Below, one piece after another: positions 8,727 through 17,066 of a stretch of 64,000 bases of DNA. The translations under genes were made by a program, and so were the position numbers. The notes under the pieces were generated by a model. The model worked only from the letters and a program-made list of their open reading frames with translations, had not been told where the DNA came from and ran no database searches. Numbering within the stretch: position 1 is the first letter of the stretch; each line of letters starts with the position of its first letter. Where the stretch lies: the NCBI RefSeq assembly GCF_042434395.1, contig NZ_JBHLTP010000004.1:124001-188000 (forward strand), read 5' to 3'. This DNA comes from Pontibacillus salicampi (GTDB lineage: Bacteria > Bacillota > Bacilli > Bacillales > BH030062).

Positions 8727-9840
8727 ACGGATGTAAGTTTCTTGGGCCGGTGTAGTGGACTCTTGGTCTGAATAGTTTGTTGTTTGCGTGTTGTTCAGAG
8801 ATATGGGCGCATAGGCCGACTGTTCTGGCTGCATAGAATATTGGTGTATATAAGTCAATGGGGATATCTAATAGATAATATACTGGTGCTGCATAGTAGT
8901 CCAGGTTCGGATACAATCCTTTTTCTTCTCGCATCAGTTCTTCGCCTGCGTCGCACATTTCATATAAATCCATACGTCCTTTTTCTTCGGCAAGCTCACG
9001 AAGTGCTTCTTTCATTAAGGCTGCTCGTGGGTCCATTTTCTTCATATATACGCGATGTCCAAAGCCCATTATCTTTTCTTTATTGCGTAGCTTTTCGTAT
9101 AAGAGGTTTCGGAAGCCGTCAATTGTTTTTCCTTCCAGGAGCATGTACATAACGGCTTCATTAGCTCCCCCATGAAGGTTTCCTTTTAGAGATGCGACGG
9201 CTCCAGTTAAAGAACCATAGATATCTGAATTAGTGGAAGCTATGACTCTAGCAGTAAATGTAGAGTTTGGCATTTCATGCTCGCTATATACCATTAAAGA
9301 TTGGTCGAAGTAAGCTGCTTCCTTCTCGGTCGGTTCTTTGCCAGTAATCATATAGAGGAAGTTTGCGCTGTAAGGCAGCTCTTGTTTTGGAGCTACAGGT
9401 TGTTTATGGTGTAGAATGTGATAGCTGTTGGCAACGATGTTTGGGATTTTTGCAAGTAAACGGATGGCTTTATGCTTAGTTTGCTCCTCTTCTCGCTCAT
9501 TTAAGTCAGTGTCATGACCAGCGAGAGCAGAAATGCCTGTTCGCAGGGCATCCATTGGATGTGTTTGTTCAGGGAGCAGCTCAAATAGGTTGAAAAAATT
9601 CTCTGGAAGGCTATATTCTCGTTTTAATTCTTCTTCTAAGGAAGCTTTCTCAGAATTAGTTGGCAATTCCCCTCTGAGAAGAAGGTGAACTAGGTCTAAG
9701 TATTGTTTGTTTTCTGCTAATTCGATTAATTCGTATCCTCTAATGACGATTTCTTCTGCATCCACATCTAAATAGGAAATATTCGTTTCTGTTGCAATGA
9801 TTCCATCTAATCCGGGTTTATAAACGGTTTGTTCTGCCAT
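8725..9840 (-). CDS. prpC: 2-Methylcitrate synthase / citrate synthase
   Basis: This enzyme condenses propionyl-CoA (and often acetyl-CoA) with oxaloacetate. The 371-residue sequence has the citrate synthase active-site motifs: first catalytic His in LHGGANEAVM, second in MGFGHRVY, and the late Asp region near LDYYAAPVYYLL. Length and sequence fit the MmgD/PrpC group, and the downstream prpD and prpB make methylcitrate synthesis the likely role. It has a strong site TTAGGAGGGACATT before the ATG. The stop codon is supplied at the edge of an inserted repeat, so the C-terminus may have been altered by that insertion. Confidence 0.9.
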   Translation of the reverse strand: MAEQTVYKPGLDGIIATETNISYLDVDAEEIVIRGYELIELAENKQYLDLVHLLLRGELPTNSEKASLEEELKREYSLPENFFNLFELLPEQTHPMDALRTGISALAGHDTDLNEREEEQTKHKAIRLLAKIPNIVANSYHILHHKQPVAPKQELPYSANFLYMITGKEPTEKEAAYFDQSLMVYSEHEMPNSTFTARVIASTNSDIYGSLTGAVASLKGNLHGGANEAVMYMLLEGKTIDGFRNLLYEKLRNKEKIMGFGHRVYMKKMDPRAALMKEALRELAEEKGRMDLYEMCDAGEELMREEKGLYPNLDYYAAPVYYLLDIPIDLYTPIFYAARTVGLCAHISEQHANNKLFRPRVHYTGPRNLHP

Positions 9841-9871
9841 AATGTCCCTCCTAATACTAGTAAAAAAATCT

Positions 9872-9885
9872 AGGAAACGCTTACA
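9872..9885. promoter_or_regulatory. cre-like CcpA site in prpC leader
   Basis: AGGAAACGCTTACA matches the catabolite-response consensus TGWAANCGNTNWCA at 12 of 14 positions. It lies downstream of the predicted transcription start, where bound CcpA would block elongation. Confidence 0.5.
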
Positions 9886-9930
9886 AAATAGCTGGCTTTT
9901 TGTCGGAATTTTTTGTCATGATGCAACTCT

Positions 9931-9959
9931 ATTATCGGTAAAATCATAGATTGTGTCAA
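9931..9959 (-). promoter_or_regulatory. Sigma-A promoter of the prpCDB operon
   Basis: On the minus strand TTGACA (9959-9954), exactly 17 bases, then GATAAT (9936-9931). This is one of the best promoter matches in the window. Transcription would start near 9924, about 85 bases before prpC. Confidence 0.75.
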
Positions 9960-9967
9960 CGCTTACT
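9954..9967. promoter_or_regulatory. cre-like CcpA site over the prpC -35
   Basis: TGTCAACGCTTACT matches TGWAANCGNTNWCA at 12 of 14 positions and covers the whole -35 hexamer, a position where CcpA binding would exclude RNA polymerase. Confidence 0.5.
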
Positions 9968-10086
9968 TCATAGACATAGAATGACACTATTTTGAGGAAG
10001 TTATTGAATATAAGGGTAGGGGGAGAGATGGGATGGAAGCTCGTCCCATGATACAATAGGGAAAAAGAGGAAGGAGACTGGCAGTA

Positions 10087-10872
10087 ATGCATGAAGAAAT
10101 ATATCCGTATCTATCTAGTATTGAACAGCAATATAACGTCAAAATTGTCTATGCCTGTGAAGTGGGCAGCAGAGCCTACGGGCTGGCTTCCTCCAAAAGC
10201 GATTATGATATTCGTTTCATATATGTTCCCCATCCAGAATGGTATTTATCGATAGATGAACAGAAGGATGTTATTGAAAAGCAAATTCACCCTTCCCTCG
10301 ATTTACATGGGTGGGAAATTAGGAAGGCTTTAAGATTGTTTCGTAAATCAAACCCTTCTCTATTAGAATGGCTGCATTCACCGGTTAAGTATCGGAAAGG
10401 CGAATGGTTCACAGGTCCTCTGTTGGATTTGCTGCCTGAAATGATGTCTCCAGTATCAGTGCTGTACCATTATATGAATATGGCGAGACGTAACGCTAAG
10501 AAAGCTCGAGCCAAAGGAGATGCTATCGCCTTGAAAGAGATGCTGCTCATTTTGCGTCCTTTATTGATGTGTCTTTGGATTAAACAATATGAGACATTTC
10601 CCGCACTGAACTATGAGGATTTGTTAGGAAAGCTCAATTTACCGACAAATGTCCATTTAAGTCTTGAAAGAATTAGGGAATTAAAGATTAACGGTGCTTC
10701 AAAGGAAGCAGTACCAAATCAGGAGCGTCTGTTTCGATACATAGAGGATCAGTTAGAGGAAATAGAGGAGTATATTGCTCAGCTTTCCTATACAAGGACT
10801 GCTTCAACCGAGAAATTAAATACTATTTTCAGAGAGACTCTGTATCATAAATGGGGAGCTTTTTTTGATTAG
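10087..10872 (+). CDS. ycgL: YcgL/RlaP-type nucleotidyltransferase
   Basis: A 261-residue protein of the polymerase-beta nucleotidyltransferase superfamily, resembling Bacillus YcgL and the RNA-repair-associated RlaP family. The catalytic core is GSRAYGLASSKSDYD (residues 27-41), whose two aspartates and Gly-Ser would bind metal-NTP. The C-terminal two thirds are helical. No RNA ligase lies nearby, so a repair role cannot be argued from context. GGAAGGAGACTGGCAGTA precedes the ATG. It is transcribed away from prpC. Confidence 0.75.
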   Translation: MHEEIYPYLSSIEQQYNVKIVYACEVGSRAYGLASSKSDYDIRFIYVPHPEWYLSIDEQKDVIEKQIHPSLDLHGWEIRKALRLFRKSNPSLLEWLHSPVKYRKGEWFTGPLLDLLPEMMSPVSVLYHYMNMARRNAKKARAKGDAIALKEMLLILRPLLMCLWIKQYETFPALNYEDLLGKLNLPTNVHLSLERIRELKINGASKEAVPNQERLFRYIEDQLEEIEEYIAQLSYTRTASTEKLNTIFRETLYHKWGAFFD

Positions 10873-11255
10873 TGTACAAGGAACTTATTATGGATACTAC
10901 TGGAAAAGCTTCACCTCACAATAATCATCTCGAAAATAAGCCTTCTACTATCTAGTGAATGTTTATAGCAGAATGAAAAAATGAAAATAGGTACTTTACC
11001 TTTACGTAACGTTAACCCTTATGCTTTTATTAGAAGGCTCTGCTATAGACTTATGTTGTTGTTAGGTTGATCTATATAAGGAGATAGTGGAAGACTTGGT
11101 TTCGAGATAGTATTTAGAAATGGGTCCTAGTTATATTAGGAGAATGGCCCAGCCATTTTCGCTGCCTTCCTAAATGGGTGGAACATATATGGGGTGAGAT
11201 AACAGTTTTCCTCAGCTATATCAGAGCAGAGCCTATTAGAAAGGGAGGGGATTGT
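10873..11255. other. 383-bp gap with MerR-type promoter
   Basis: No gene is visible. The notable content is a promoter with a 19-base spacer at 10995-11025. The 230 bases between it and the next start codon have no clear structure and no T-box or riboswitch motif that I recognise. Confidence 0.5.
10995..11025 (+). promoter_or_regulatory. MerR-type promoter with 19-bp spacer and operator
   Basis: TTTACC (10995-11000) and TATGCT (11020-11025) are 19 bases apart, the overlong spacing typical of promoters that MerR-family proteins untwist. The spacer contains the near-perfect dyad TTTACGTAACGTTAA (11001-11015). The MerR-methyltransferase gene downstream makes autoregulation likely. Confidence 0.6.
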
Positions 11256-12287
11256 ATGAAAATGAAAGAAGCAGCTAAGCAATTAAATACGACACCTAGA
11301 ACTATTAGATTCTATGAGGAAAAGGGATTACTGACGCTAGAGAAGGGTGCTAACGATTATCGATATTTTAAGGAAGAAGATTTGTGGAGGCTTCAAACTA
11401 TTCTTTCCTTAAGAGAGCTTGGTATGGGAACGGACAGGATTAAAGAAGCCCTGACTGAAGCATCGCCCATTCATACATACTTAAACATGCAGCGTTCAGC
11501 TCTCTATGGAGAGTGGCTCCAGCTGAAGGACACCATTCATACCATTGAGACTATGCTTCAAAAGGAAGAAGCGCAATTGTCAGAGGAGGATCTATTCTAC
11601 TTAGCAAATCGTTTGAAGGGTAGAAAGGAATTACGGGACAAGTGGGAGGATGAGTGGAATTTCAACGAACAAGCTAAGAAGTATGACCTTATGATAAAGA
11701 CAACAGGCTATCGCTTTAATGTCCATGAAGGGTACGACGAAGCTTTGGAGAGAGTGAAGGTATTAGCGGATGTTTCTGAAACTTGTGTTGGATTGGATAT
11801 TGGCATTGGAACTGGAAATCTTGCCGAAAAATTTATTCATCAAGGGAATAAAATGATAGGGGTAGATCAGTCAGAAGAAATGCTTAAGGTGTGCAAGGAA
11901 AAGCATTCAGAAATTGATTTGCGTCATGGCCATTTTCTAGCCTTGCCGGTGATGGATAAAGGGGTTGATTTCATTGTGTCTAGTTATGCACTCCACCATC
12001 TTCCGGACGAAAAGAAAATAACAGCCTTTCAAGAAATGGAAAGAGTGTTAAAGCCAGGTGGAATAATAGTTATCGCTGATTTGATGTTTACAGATCAAAA
12101 GGAACGGGAGAAAACACTAGCGGATTTTGCTAAGGAAGGGAATCAGGAAGCCATAGCTGCAATAGAGGATGAATATTATGGCAATCGCCGTGTATTGGTA
12201 GAATGGCTGGAAGTAAATGGGTTCAGTGTGAGAACTGAGAAAATAAATCGTATTTTACACGTGCTTAAGATACAGAAAAGTATATAA
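11256..12287 (+). CDS. MerR regulator fused to SAM methyltransferase
   Basis: This 343-residue protein joins two domains. Residues 1-70 are a MerR winged helix (MKEAAKQLNTTPRTIRFYEE..NDYRYF..), followed by a helical linker to about 130. Residues about 150-300 are a class I SAM-dependent methyltransferase with motif I LDIGIGTGNLAEKF, motif II IGVDQSEEML and the later SSYALHHLPDEKK. I start at 11256 because AAGGGAGGGG lies just upstream; a longer frame to 11178 has no ribosome site. A 19-bp-spacer promoter upstream fits MerR control. The methyltransferase may act as the effector-sensing module or as an enzyme; the substrate is unknown. Confidence 0.85.
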   Translation: MKMKEAAKQLNTTPRTIRFYEEKGLLTLEKGANDYRYFKEEDLWRLQTILSLRELGMGTDRIKEALTEASPIHTYLNMQRSALYGEWLQLKDTIHTIETMLQKEEAQLSEEDLFYLANRLKGRKELRDKWEDEWNFNEQAKKYDLMIKTTGYRFNVHEGYDEALERVKVLADVSETCVGLDIGIGTGNLAEKFIHQGNKMIGVDQSEEMLKVCKEKHSEIDLRHGHFLALPVMDKGVDFIVSSYALHHLPDEKKITAFQEMERVLKPGGIIVIADLMFTDQKEREKTLADFAKEGNQEAIAAIEDEYYGNRRVLVEWLEVNGFSVRTEKINRILHVLKIQKSI

Positions 12288-12294
12288 TGGAGTA

Positions 12295-12332
12295 GGGACC
12301 AAAACCTCACAGAGAGTTTTGGCCCCTTTTTT
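12295..12332 (+). terminator. Rho-independent terminator
   Basis: Stem GGGACCAAAAC / GTTTTGGCCCC (one mismatch) followed by six T, directly after the MerR-methyltransferase gene. Confidence 0.85.
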
Positions 12333-12489
12333 ATAAAAATGTTACAACCTTTCATGAAATTGTTTTATTTGTAAACTAATTGAGAAAAGGGGATAGCATA
12401 TTTTTGTCGAATATAAGGTGAAGGGATAAGTCTTTATATTTATGAAATAAAAAAGGATAAAATAGACAAAACAAGCGAGGGTGAATACG

Positions 12490-13233
12490 GTGATAAATCT
12501 TGCAACATCAGAAAAAGTGCTCGATGGATTGTCGGTAGGTGTATTGGCAATAGATTTAGAATACCGTGTGACAACAATTAATGACGCAGCAATAGAGTTA
12601 CTACAGGTTAGAAAAGAGGATATTATGGGGAGAAGTGTTTATGAGACATTCTCCGACGCTCCAGAAGATGTAAGGTATGTAGAACGAACCATAGATACTC
12701 AAGAGGAAATATATTTAGAGGCAATTCCTTATATGTGGGGAGGGTATCATAAATACTTTTCCATAAGGACAAAGCTTCTTCGTGAGAGAAATGATGTTAT
12801 TGGTGCAATGGTAGAGTTCTATGATGTGACGAAGGCAGAAGAACAGCACAAGGAACTTATTAATCGTATGGAGGATATGGCTGTAAACGTCATCCCGCTT
12901 ACAAACTCCATCGCATTATTACCCTTACAGCCAATCATAGATGAAGTAGAATTCCATTATATACTGGATAAAGGAATTAAGAATGTTGCTAGAATGAAGG
13001 TAAATAACCTGATTATTGATTTCTCTAGTATAGCAACAGTGGATTACGCCTTTATTGATAAAGTGAAAACCTTTATCAAATCATTAGAGCTGTTAGGCAT
13101 AAAGGTTAGAATTTCCGGTGTTCGCCCGATTGTAGCTTTAGAATGGCAGAAACGGAGTGAGCCTCTTCCACATACAGAGTTTTTTCCAAGCTTACAAGCA
13201 GCTTTAAATAGATTAATTCCAGAAATACAGTAA
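12490..13233 (+). CDS. PAS-STAS signalling protein (RsbR-like)
   Basis: About 247 residues: an N-terminal PAS sensor domain (roughly 7-115, GVLAIDLEYRVTTINDAA..LLQVRKEDIMG) and a C-terminal STAS domain (roughly 135-240). The layout recalls RsbR-type stressosome proteins. However, the two threonines phosphorylated in RsbR (VDT and AQT contexts) appear as VDY and ALEW, so canonical RsbT phosphorylation seems impossible. GTG at 12490 is preferred to GTG at 12481 because GAGGGTG lies 6 bases upstream. It is bounded by terminators on both sides. Confidence 0.75.
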   Translation: MINLATSEKVLDGLSVGVLAIDLEYRVTTINDAAIELLQVRKEDIMGRSVYETFSDAPEDVRYVERTIDTQEEIYLEAIPYMWGGYHKYFSIRTKLLRERNDVIGAMVEFYDVTKAEEQHKELINRMEDMAVNVIPLTNSIALLPLQPIIDEVEFHYILDKGIKNVARMKVNNLIIDFSSIATVDYAFIDKVKTFIKSLELLGIKVRISGVRPIVALEWQKRSEPLPHTEFFPSLQAALNRLIPEIQ

Positions 13234-13262
13234 AAAGTACAGTAGCTCATACTGTACTTTTT
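13232..13262. terminator. Bidirectional terminator
   Basis: Perfect stem AAAAAGTACAGT / ACTGTACTTTTT with a 7-nt loop between the PAS-STAS gene and the convergent VOC gene. Confidence 0.85.
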
Positions 13263-13605
13263 ACTTTTGCTGCAGCAATTCCAATATTGTCTTCTGTGGT
13301 CCTTCAACAAAGACAGTCAGCCATTTTTCTTGTTCAATCCAATAGGGGCCCTCTAAAGGAGTGATTCCCGTTCTTTGTAATTCCTCCTGCAGATTTTCTA
13401 TTTCAAAACAGAAATGAACGTTTGGATTTACTAGTTGTGATGAATGTTTTATCAATTCGATTCGAGTATTTTGTTTTTTTAGAAAAGTAATTTCCTCCCC
13501 TTGGAAGAATAGTTCCTTTTCTATTTGAAATCCGAAATTTTGTGTAAAGTAACGAATGGACTGAGGCAGATGACGAACCTCATAACCAATATGATGCAAT
13601 TTCAT
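13261..13605 (-). CDS. VOC (glyoxalase-fold) protein
   Basis: A 114-residue single VOC module, beginning MKLHHIGYEVRHLPQSIRYF. His5 (of the N-terminal HIGY), a central His (VHFCFEI) and a late Glu (ILELL) sit where VOC metal ligands usually lie. It is the last gene of a three-gene operon. Its ATG overlaps the stop of the QueA-like gene by four bases (ATGA), so translation is coupled. Substrate unknown; its partners suggest a small-molecule modification pathway. Confidence 0.75.
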   Translation of the reverse strand: MKLHHIGYEVRHLPQSIRYFTQNFGFQIEKELFFQGEEITFLKKQNTRIELIKHSSQLVNPNVHFCFEIENLQEELQRTGITPLEGPYWIEQEKWLTVFVEGPQKTILELLQQK

Positions 13606-14636
13606 TCTTCGCTATTCCTCTTAAATAGCAGGTTTACATCACCGAATTCATGCCATAGGTAGCCCTTCTTAATCGCTTCCTGATAGGTTTGGAGTAACCT
13701 TTCTTGTGGGATAAAAGCACTCAGCATATCCAAATGACTTGCTTCTGGTTCATGGAATCCAGTTAATAAGCCGTCTGTTACGTATAATGGGGTGTTCCCA
13801 TCAATATGCAAATCAGTAACTCCACTTGCCTTTTGAATCCCACCATTCGGCAGAGCAGCGGTCTCTAGCGCTCGAACTACTGTTGTTCCCACCGCAACGA
13901 CCTTCCTCCCTTTAGCCTTCGTTTCTTGTATTACCTCCGCAGTAGTAGCTGGTACTTCAAATATTTCCGGATGCCCCTTTGGTGTCGGCCAATGATTGTT
14001 CTCGTAGTAGCTTAATCCTGTATGCAGGGTAATGAAGGCTGTGTTGATCCCTTGGGCTTTAAGTGAACGTAATAATCGCCAGGAAAAGGCTCTTCCAGCA
14101 GAGGGCATTTCTACAGATCCTGGGACAGAGGCGAAAACCGTTTGGAACATATCTAGTGGCCAGTTCTCCTCCATGTACTCGTATTGAACAGGGGAGCCAT
14201 GCTGTAAAACAAAATCGATAAATTCTCCTTCAGGTAAAGAAAAAGCTACTCTCATAAGTGGTGCTTCAGCCCCTTGCCCCAGCACCTTTATTTCCACCCC
14301 ATTTGGAAGCTTTATTGGGGAGTTAACTTGGACGGCATTTCCAATAATTAAAGCGTCCCATTCCAAAGGGGAAACCATTCGTGATAGTCTTATTTCCACC
14401 TTCTGTTTATATTGCTTCCCATATAATACCGGAGGAATGGTCCGGCTATTGTTCAAGACTAGTAAATCTCCTTCTTCCAGCCATTGTGTTAGGTTACGAA
14501 AATGGCTATGATAGGAATCTCTATCCGGTTTTGTTACCATCATCTTAACATCATCTCGCTGTTTGCCCCGATATTCAGCAGGCAAGGAAGCATTTAACGA
14601 ATCCGGTATTTGAAAGGATTGATGGGCTGTACTCAT
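13602..14636 (-). CDS. QueA-like SAM-dependent ribosyltransferase-isomerase paralog
   Basis: A 344-residue member of the QueA family (COG0809), which normally transfers ribose from SAM to preQ1 in tRNA to make epoxyqueuosine. The fold landmarks are present (GDLLVLNNSRTIPPVL, FQTVFASVPGSVEMPSAGR, AVGTTVVRALE). Several strongly conserved QueA segments have changed: PTAGLHFT reads PSAGRAFS, LHVGAGTFRPV reads LHTGLSYYEN, and MHSE reads GHPE. It is not in a ruvB-queA-tgt setting but is coupled to an SDR upstream and a VOC protein downstream through ATGA overlaps. I infer a paralog with a different substrate. GGAGGTGA precedes the ATG. Confidence 0.8.
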   Translation of the reverse strand: MSTAHQSFQIPDSLNASLPAEYRGKQRDDVKMMVTKPDRDSYHSHFRNLTQWLEEGDLLVLNNSRTIPPVLYGKQYKQKVEIRLSRMVSPLEWDALIIGNAVQVNSPIKLPNGVEIKVLGQGAEAPLMRVAFSLPEGEFIDFVLQHGSPVQYEYMEENWPLDMFQTVFASVPGSVEMPSAGRAFSWRLLRSLKAQGINTAFITLHTGLSYYENNHWPTPKGHPEIFEVPATTAEVIQETKAKGRKVVAVGTTVVRALETAALPNGGIQKASGVTDLHIDGNTPLYVTDGLLTGFHEPEASHLDMLSAFIPQERLLQTYQEAIKKGYLWHEFGDVNLLFKRNSEE

Positions 14637-15355
14637 GTGTTGTCACCTCCGATATGCTGTGCTTCATGTCTAGAACCATTTGCCTCCTTTGATGCATCTG
14701 ATGCTAAATAAAGAAAAACGTAGGTTATATCTTCCGGTTTCGCTAGCTCATAATCACAATCAGGTACAGCGATATGATGCATTTCTGTATCCATTTCTCC
14801 TGGATCCACTAAATGAATGGAGATATTGGTATCTGACAATTCGTCAGCCCACACAGCGGTCAACCCCTCCAAACCAAACTTGGAAACACTATAGGCTCCC
14901 CATTCAGCTAATCCTGTCTTACCAACCTCAGAGGTTACATTAATAATCGTTCCTTTATTTCTGGCAAGCATACCAGGTAATGCCCTTTTCGTCATAAGAA
15001 ACGCGCTGGACGTATTGGTTCGTACAACCTCTTCAAAGGACTCTTGTGGGTAATCCATTAACAGTGTTGGACCGGGGCCAAAGGAAGAGGCGTTATTGAT
15101 AACAACATCTACACGTCCAAAATGGTTCTCCACTACAGAAATAAAACGATCTACATCCGTTCCATTAGCAGCGTCGGCCTGAACTGTGACAATCTCCGTT
15201 CCCATTCTTTGCACTTCTTCTTTTATTTCTTGCAAATGCTCCTTGCCTCTTGCACAGATACCAAGGTTATATCCCTCTTGTGCGAATGCAAAAGTCAACG
15301 CTCTACCAAGACCTTTCGTTGCACCTGTAATAATAGCTGTTTTTCGTTGATTCAT
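14633..15355 (-). CDS. Short-chain dehydrogenase/reductase (SDR)
   Basis: A 240-residue classical SDR: cofactor motif TGATKGLG (residues 11-18), NNAS near 88, catalytic Ser in VTSEVG and the YSVSK catalytic pair. An Arg after the first strand pair (CARG) suggests NADPH. First gene of the SDR / QueA-like / VOC operon, with AAAGGAGC before the ATG. The 3' end contains the ribosome site of the QueA-like gene. Substrate not predictable; context suggests a nucleoside- or deazapurine-like metabolite, which is inference. Confidence 0.88.
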   Translation of the reverse strand: MNQRKTAIITGATKGLGRALTFAFAQEGYNLGICARGKEHLQEIKEEVQRMGTEIVTVQADAANGTDVDRFISVVENHFGRVDVVINNASSFGPGPTLLMDYPQESFEEVVRTNTSSAFLMTKRALPGMLARNKGTIINVTSEVGKTGLAEWGAYSVSKFGLEGLTAVWADELSDTNISIHLVDPGEMDTEMHHIAVPDCDYELAKPEDITYVFLYLASDASKEANGSRHEAQHIGGDNT

Positions 15356-15517
15356 TATAAAATGCTCCTTTCGAGTTGTTGTTTTCGATATAGCATTATT
15401 GTAGGATACAGGTGATTATCTAACATCAGGGAAGAGGCTGAACTTCTCTTACGAAGATGGAAGGATAGTAGGCTACGACTTTCGGTGTAGTCTAAGCTTA
15501 GCAGCTGTACACTCCAT

Positions 15518-15553
15518 TAGGAGGTGAAAATGGGGGTTCCCTCTGTGCAGTAG
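15518..15553 (+). other. Possible leader peptide before the PTS gene
   Basis: TAGGAGGTG, one of the strongest ribosome binding sites in the window, is followed after four bases by ATG at 15530 and a seven-codon frame (MGVPSVQ, stop at 15551). The PTS gene starts 70 bases later with a weaker site. It could be a regulatory leader peptide or chance. Confidence 0.3.
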
Positions 15554-15622
15554 CATACCGGATGTTAATTGGGTAACACTAATCTATAGCCTAAATATCG
15601 CTGATAAGGAGTTGAATTACAC

Positions 15623-17020
15623 ATGGCAACTAACAATCAAATTGCTGCTGAGGTTTTGGAAGCAGTTGGTGGAGAAGAGAATATTCAATCCATAGCACAT
15701 TGTGCAACAAGGCTTCGTATTATGGTCCACGATCAAGAGAAGGTGGACATTGATACAATAGAAGGCATCGAGAAAGTGAAGGGAGCTTTCTTCAACTCTG
15801 GTCAATTTCAAGTTATTTTTGGGACAGGAACGGTCAATCGTATTTACGAGGAAATCAACAAACTAGGTGTAGAAGGCTCTACTAAAGCAGAGGTGAAGGA
15901 AGAAGGAGCACAACAAGGGAACAAGTTCCAACGGGCGGTACGGACGTTTGGGGACGTTTTCGTTCCAATAATACCGGCTCTAGTAGCGACAGGGCTGTTT
16001 ATGGGACTTCGAGGTCTTGTGCTGCAGGAACAGGTACTAGCTCTCTTCGGATTAGCACCAGAAGATATTTCCGATAACTTTATCTTGTTTACTCAAGTTT
16101 TAACAGATACGGCATTTATTTTCCTGCCTGCCTTGGTGGCATGGTCGACTTTTCGTGTTTTTGGTGGAAGTGCTATTATAGGGCTTGTATTAGGATTAAT
16201 GCTCGTTACACCAGCATTACCGAATGCATGGGAAGTAGCAGCAGGAAATGCAGAGGCACTTGAATTTCTTGGTTTTATTCCTGTTCTTGGCTATCAGGGT
16301 TCTGTGCTGCCCGCTTTTATCGCAGGGATGGTAGGAGCCAAGCTAGAAAAAATGATACGAAAAAGAGTACCGGAATCATTAGATTTAATTGTGACCCCTT
16401 TTTTAACATTACTTATTATGATTACGCTTGCATTGTTTGTTATTGGACCTATTTTTCACATTGTCGAAGAGGGAATATTGTCTGGAACGAAAGCAATACT
16501 AGGGCTGCCGTTTGGAATTAGCGGACTCATCATTGGATTTGTTCATCAAATCATTGTGATAACAGGAGTGCATCATATATTTAATTTGTTTGAGATCCAG
16601 TTGCTGGAGAGTCAAAATGCCAACCCGTTTAACCCAATCATATCAGCTTCTATTGCGGCACAAGGAGGGGCGGCGCTGGCAGTAGGATTAAAGTCATCAT
16701 CAAAGAATATGAAGGCTCTAGCATTACCTTCTTCCCTGTCTGCTTTTCTTGGTATAACAGAACCAGCGATATTTGGTGTGAACCTACGCTATTTCCGGCC
16801 ATTTATCATGGGGTTAATAGGTGGCGCAGCAGGTGGTTTCCTAGCCTCCTTATTTCAGCTGGAAGCAACAGGTATGGCAATCACGGTAATCCCTGGTATT
16901 TTACTATTCCTAAATGAACAGTTATTGCTTTACTTGTTAGTGAATATTGTCTCTATTGCGGTTGCCTTCGGATTAACCTGGACTTTTGGCTACACAGATA
17001 AAATGCTTGAGGATAAATAA
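15623..17020 (+). CDS. PTS permease EIIBC, sucrose type
   Basis: A 465-residue phosphotransferase-system transporter. Residues 1-85 are an EIIB domain with phosphocysteine Cys27 in AHCATRLR; residues about 105-455 are the EIIC channel with roughly ten membrane spans. The closest family I recognise is the glucose/sucrose superfamily, SacP-like (about 460 residues). There is no EIIA domain, so it must borrow one. No sucrose-6-phosphate hydrolase or antiterminator lies nearby, so the sugar is uncertain. AAGGAG lies 11 bases before the ATG. Monocistronic. Confidence 0.85.
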   Translation: MATNNQIAAEVLEAVGGEENIQSIAHCATRLRIMVHDQEKVDIDTIEGIEKVKGAFFNSGQFQVIFGTGTVNRIYEEINKLGVEGSTKAEVKEEGAQQGNKFQRAVRTFGDVFVPIIPALVATGLFMGLRGLVLQEQVLALFGLAPEDISDNFILFTQVLTDTAFIFLPALVAWSTFRVFGGSAIIGLVLGLMLVTPALPNAWEVAAGNAEALEFLGFIPVLGYQGSVLPAFIAGMVGAKLEKMIRKRVPESLDLIVTPFLTLLIMITLALFVIGPIFHIVEEGILSGTKAILGLPFGISGLIIGFVHQIIVITGVHHIFNLFEIQLLESQNANPFNPIISASIAAQGGAALAVGLKSSSKNMKALALPSSLSAFLGITEPAIFGVNLRYFRPFIMGLIGGAAGGFLASLFQLEATGMAITVIPGILLFLNEQLLLYLLVNIVSIAVAFGLTWTFGYTDKMLEDK

Positions 17021-17023
17021 CTT

Positions 17024-17066
17024 AAAAAGCTGGAGGAGAATAGCTGGTTCTCTTTCAGCTTTATTT
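17024..17066 (+). terminator. Terminator of the PTS gene
   Basis: AAAGCT / AGCTTT outer stem with GAGAA / TTCTC inside, followed by TTATTT. Confidence 0.6.

Noticed and set aside
8401..8771. Open frames across the prpC-prpD spacer
   Set aside because: They follow the internal repetition of the two hairpin units (the same peptide is repeated) and have no ribosome sites; they are repeat DNA, not genes.
11026..11255. T-box or riboswitch in the long leader of the MerR-methyltransferase gene
   Set aside because: No T-box core, no terminator/antiterminator pair and no recognisable aptamer motif.
15356..15622. SacT/SacY-type antiterminator (RAT) leader before the sucrose-type PTS gene
   Set aside because: I looked for the RAT sequence with an overlapping terminator and did not find either.
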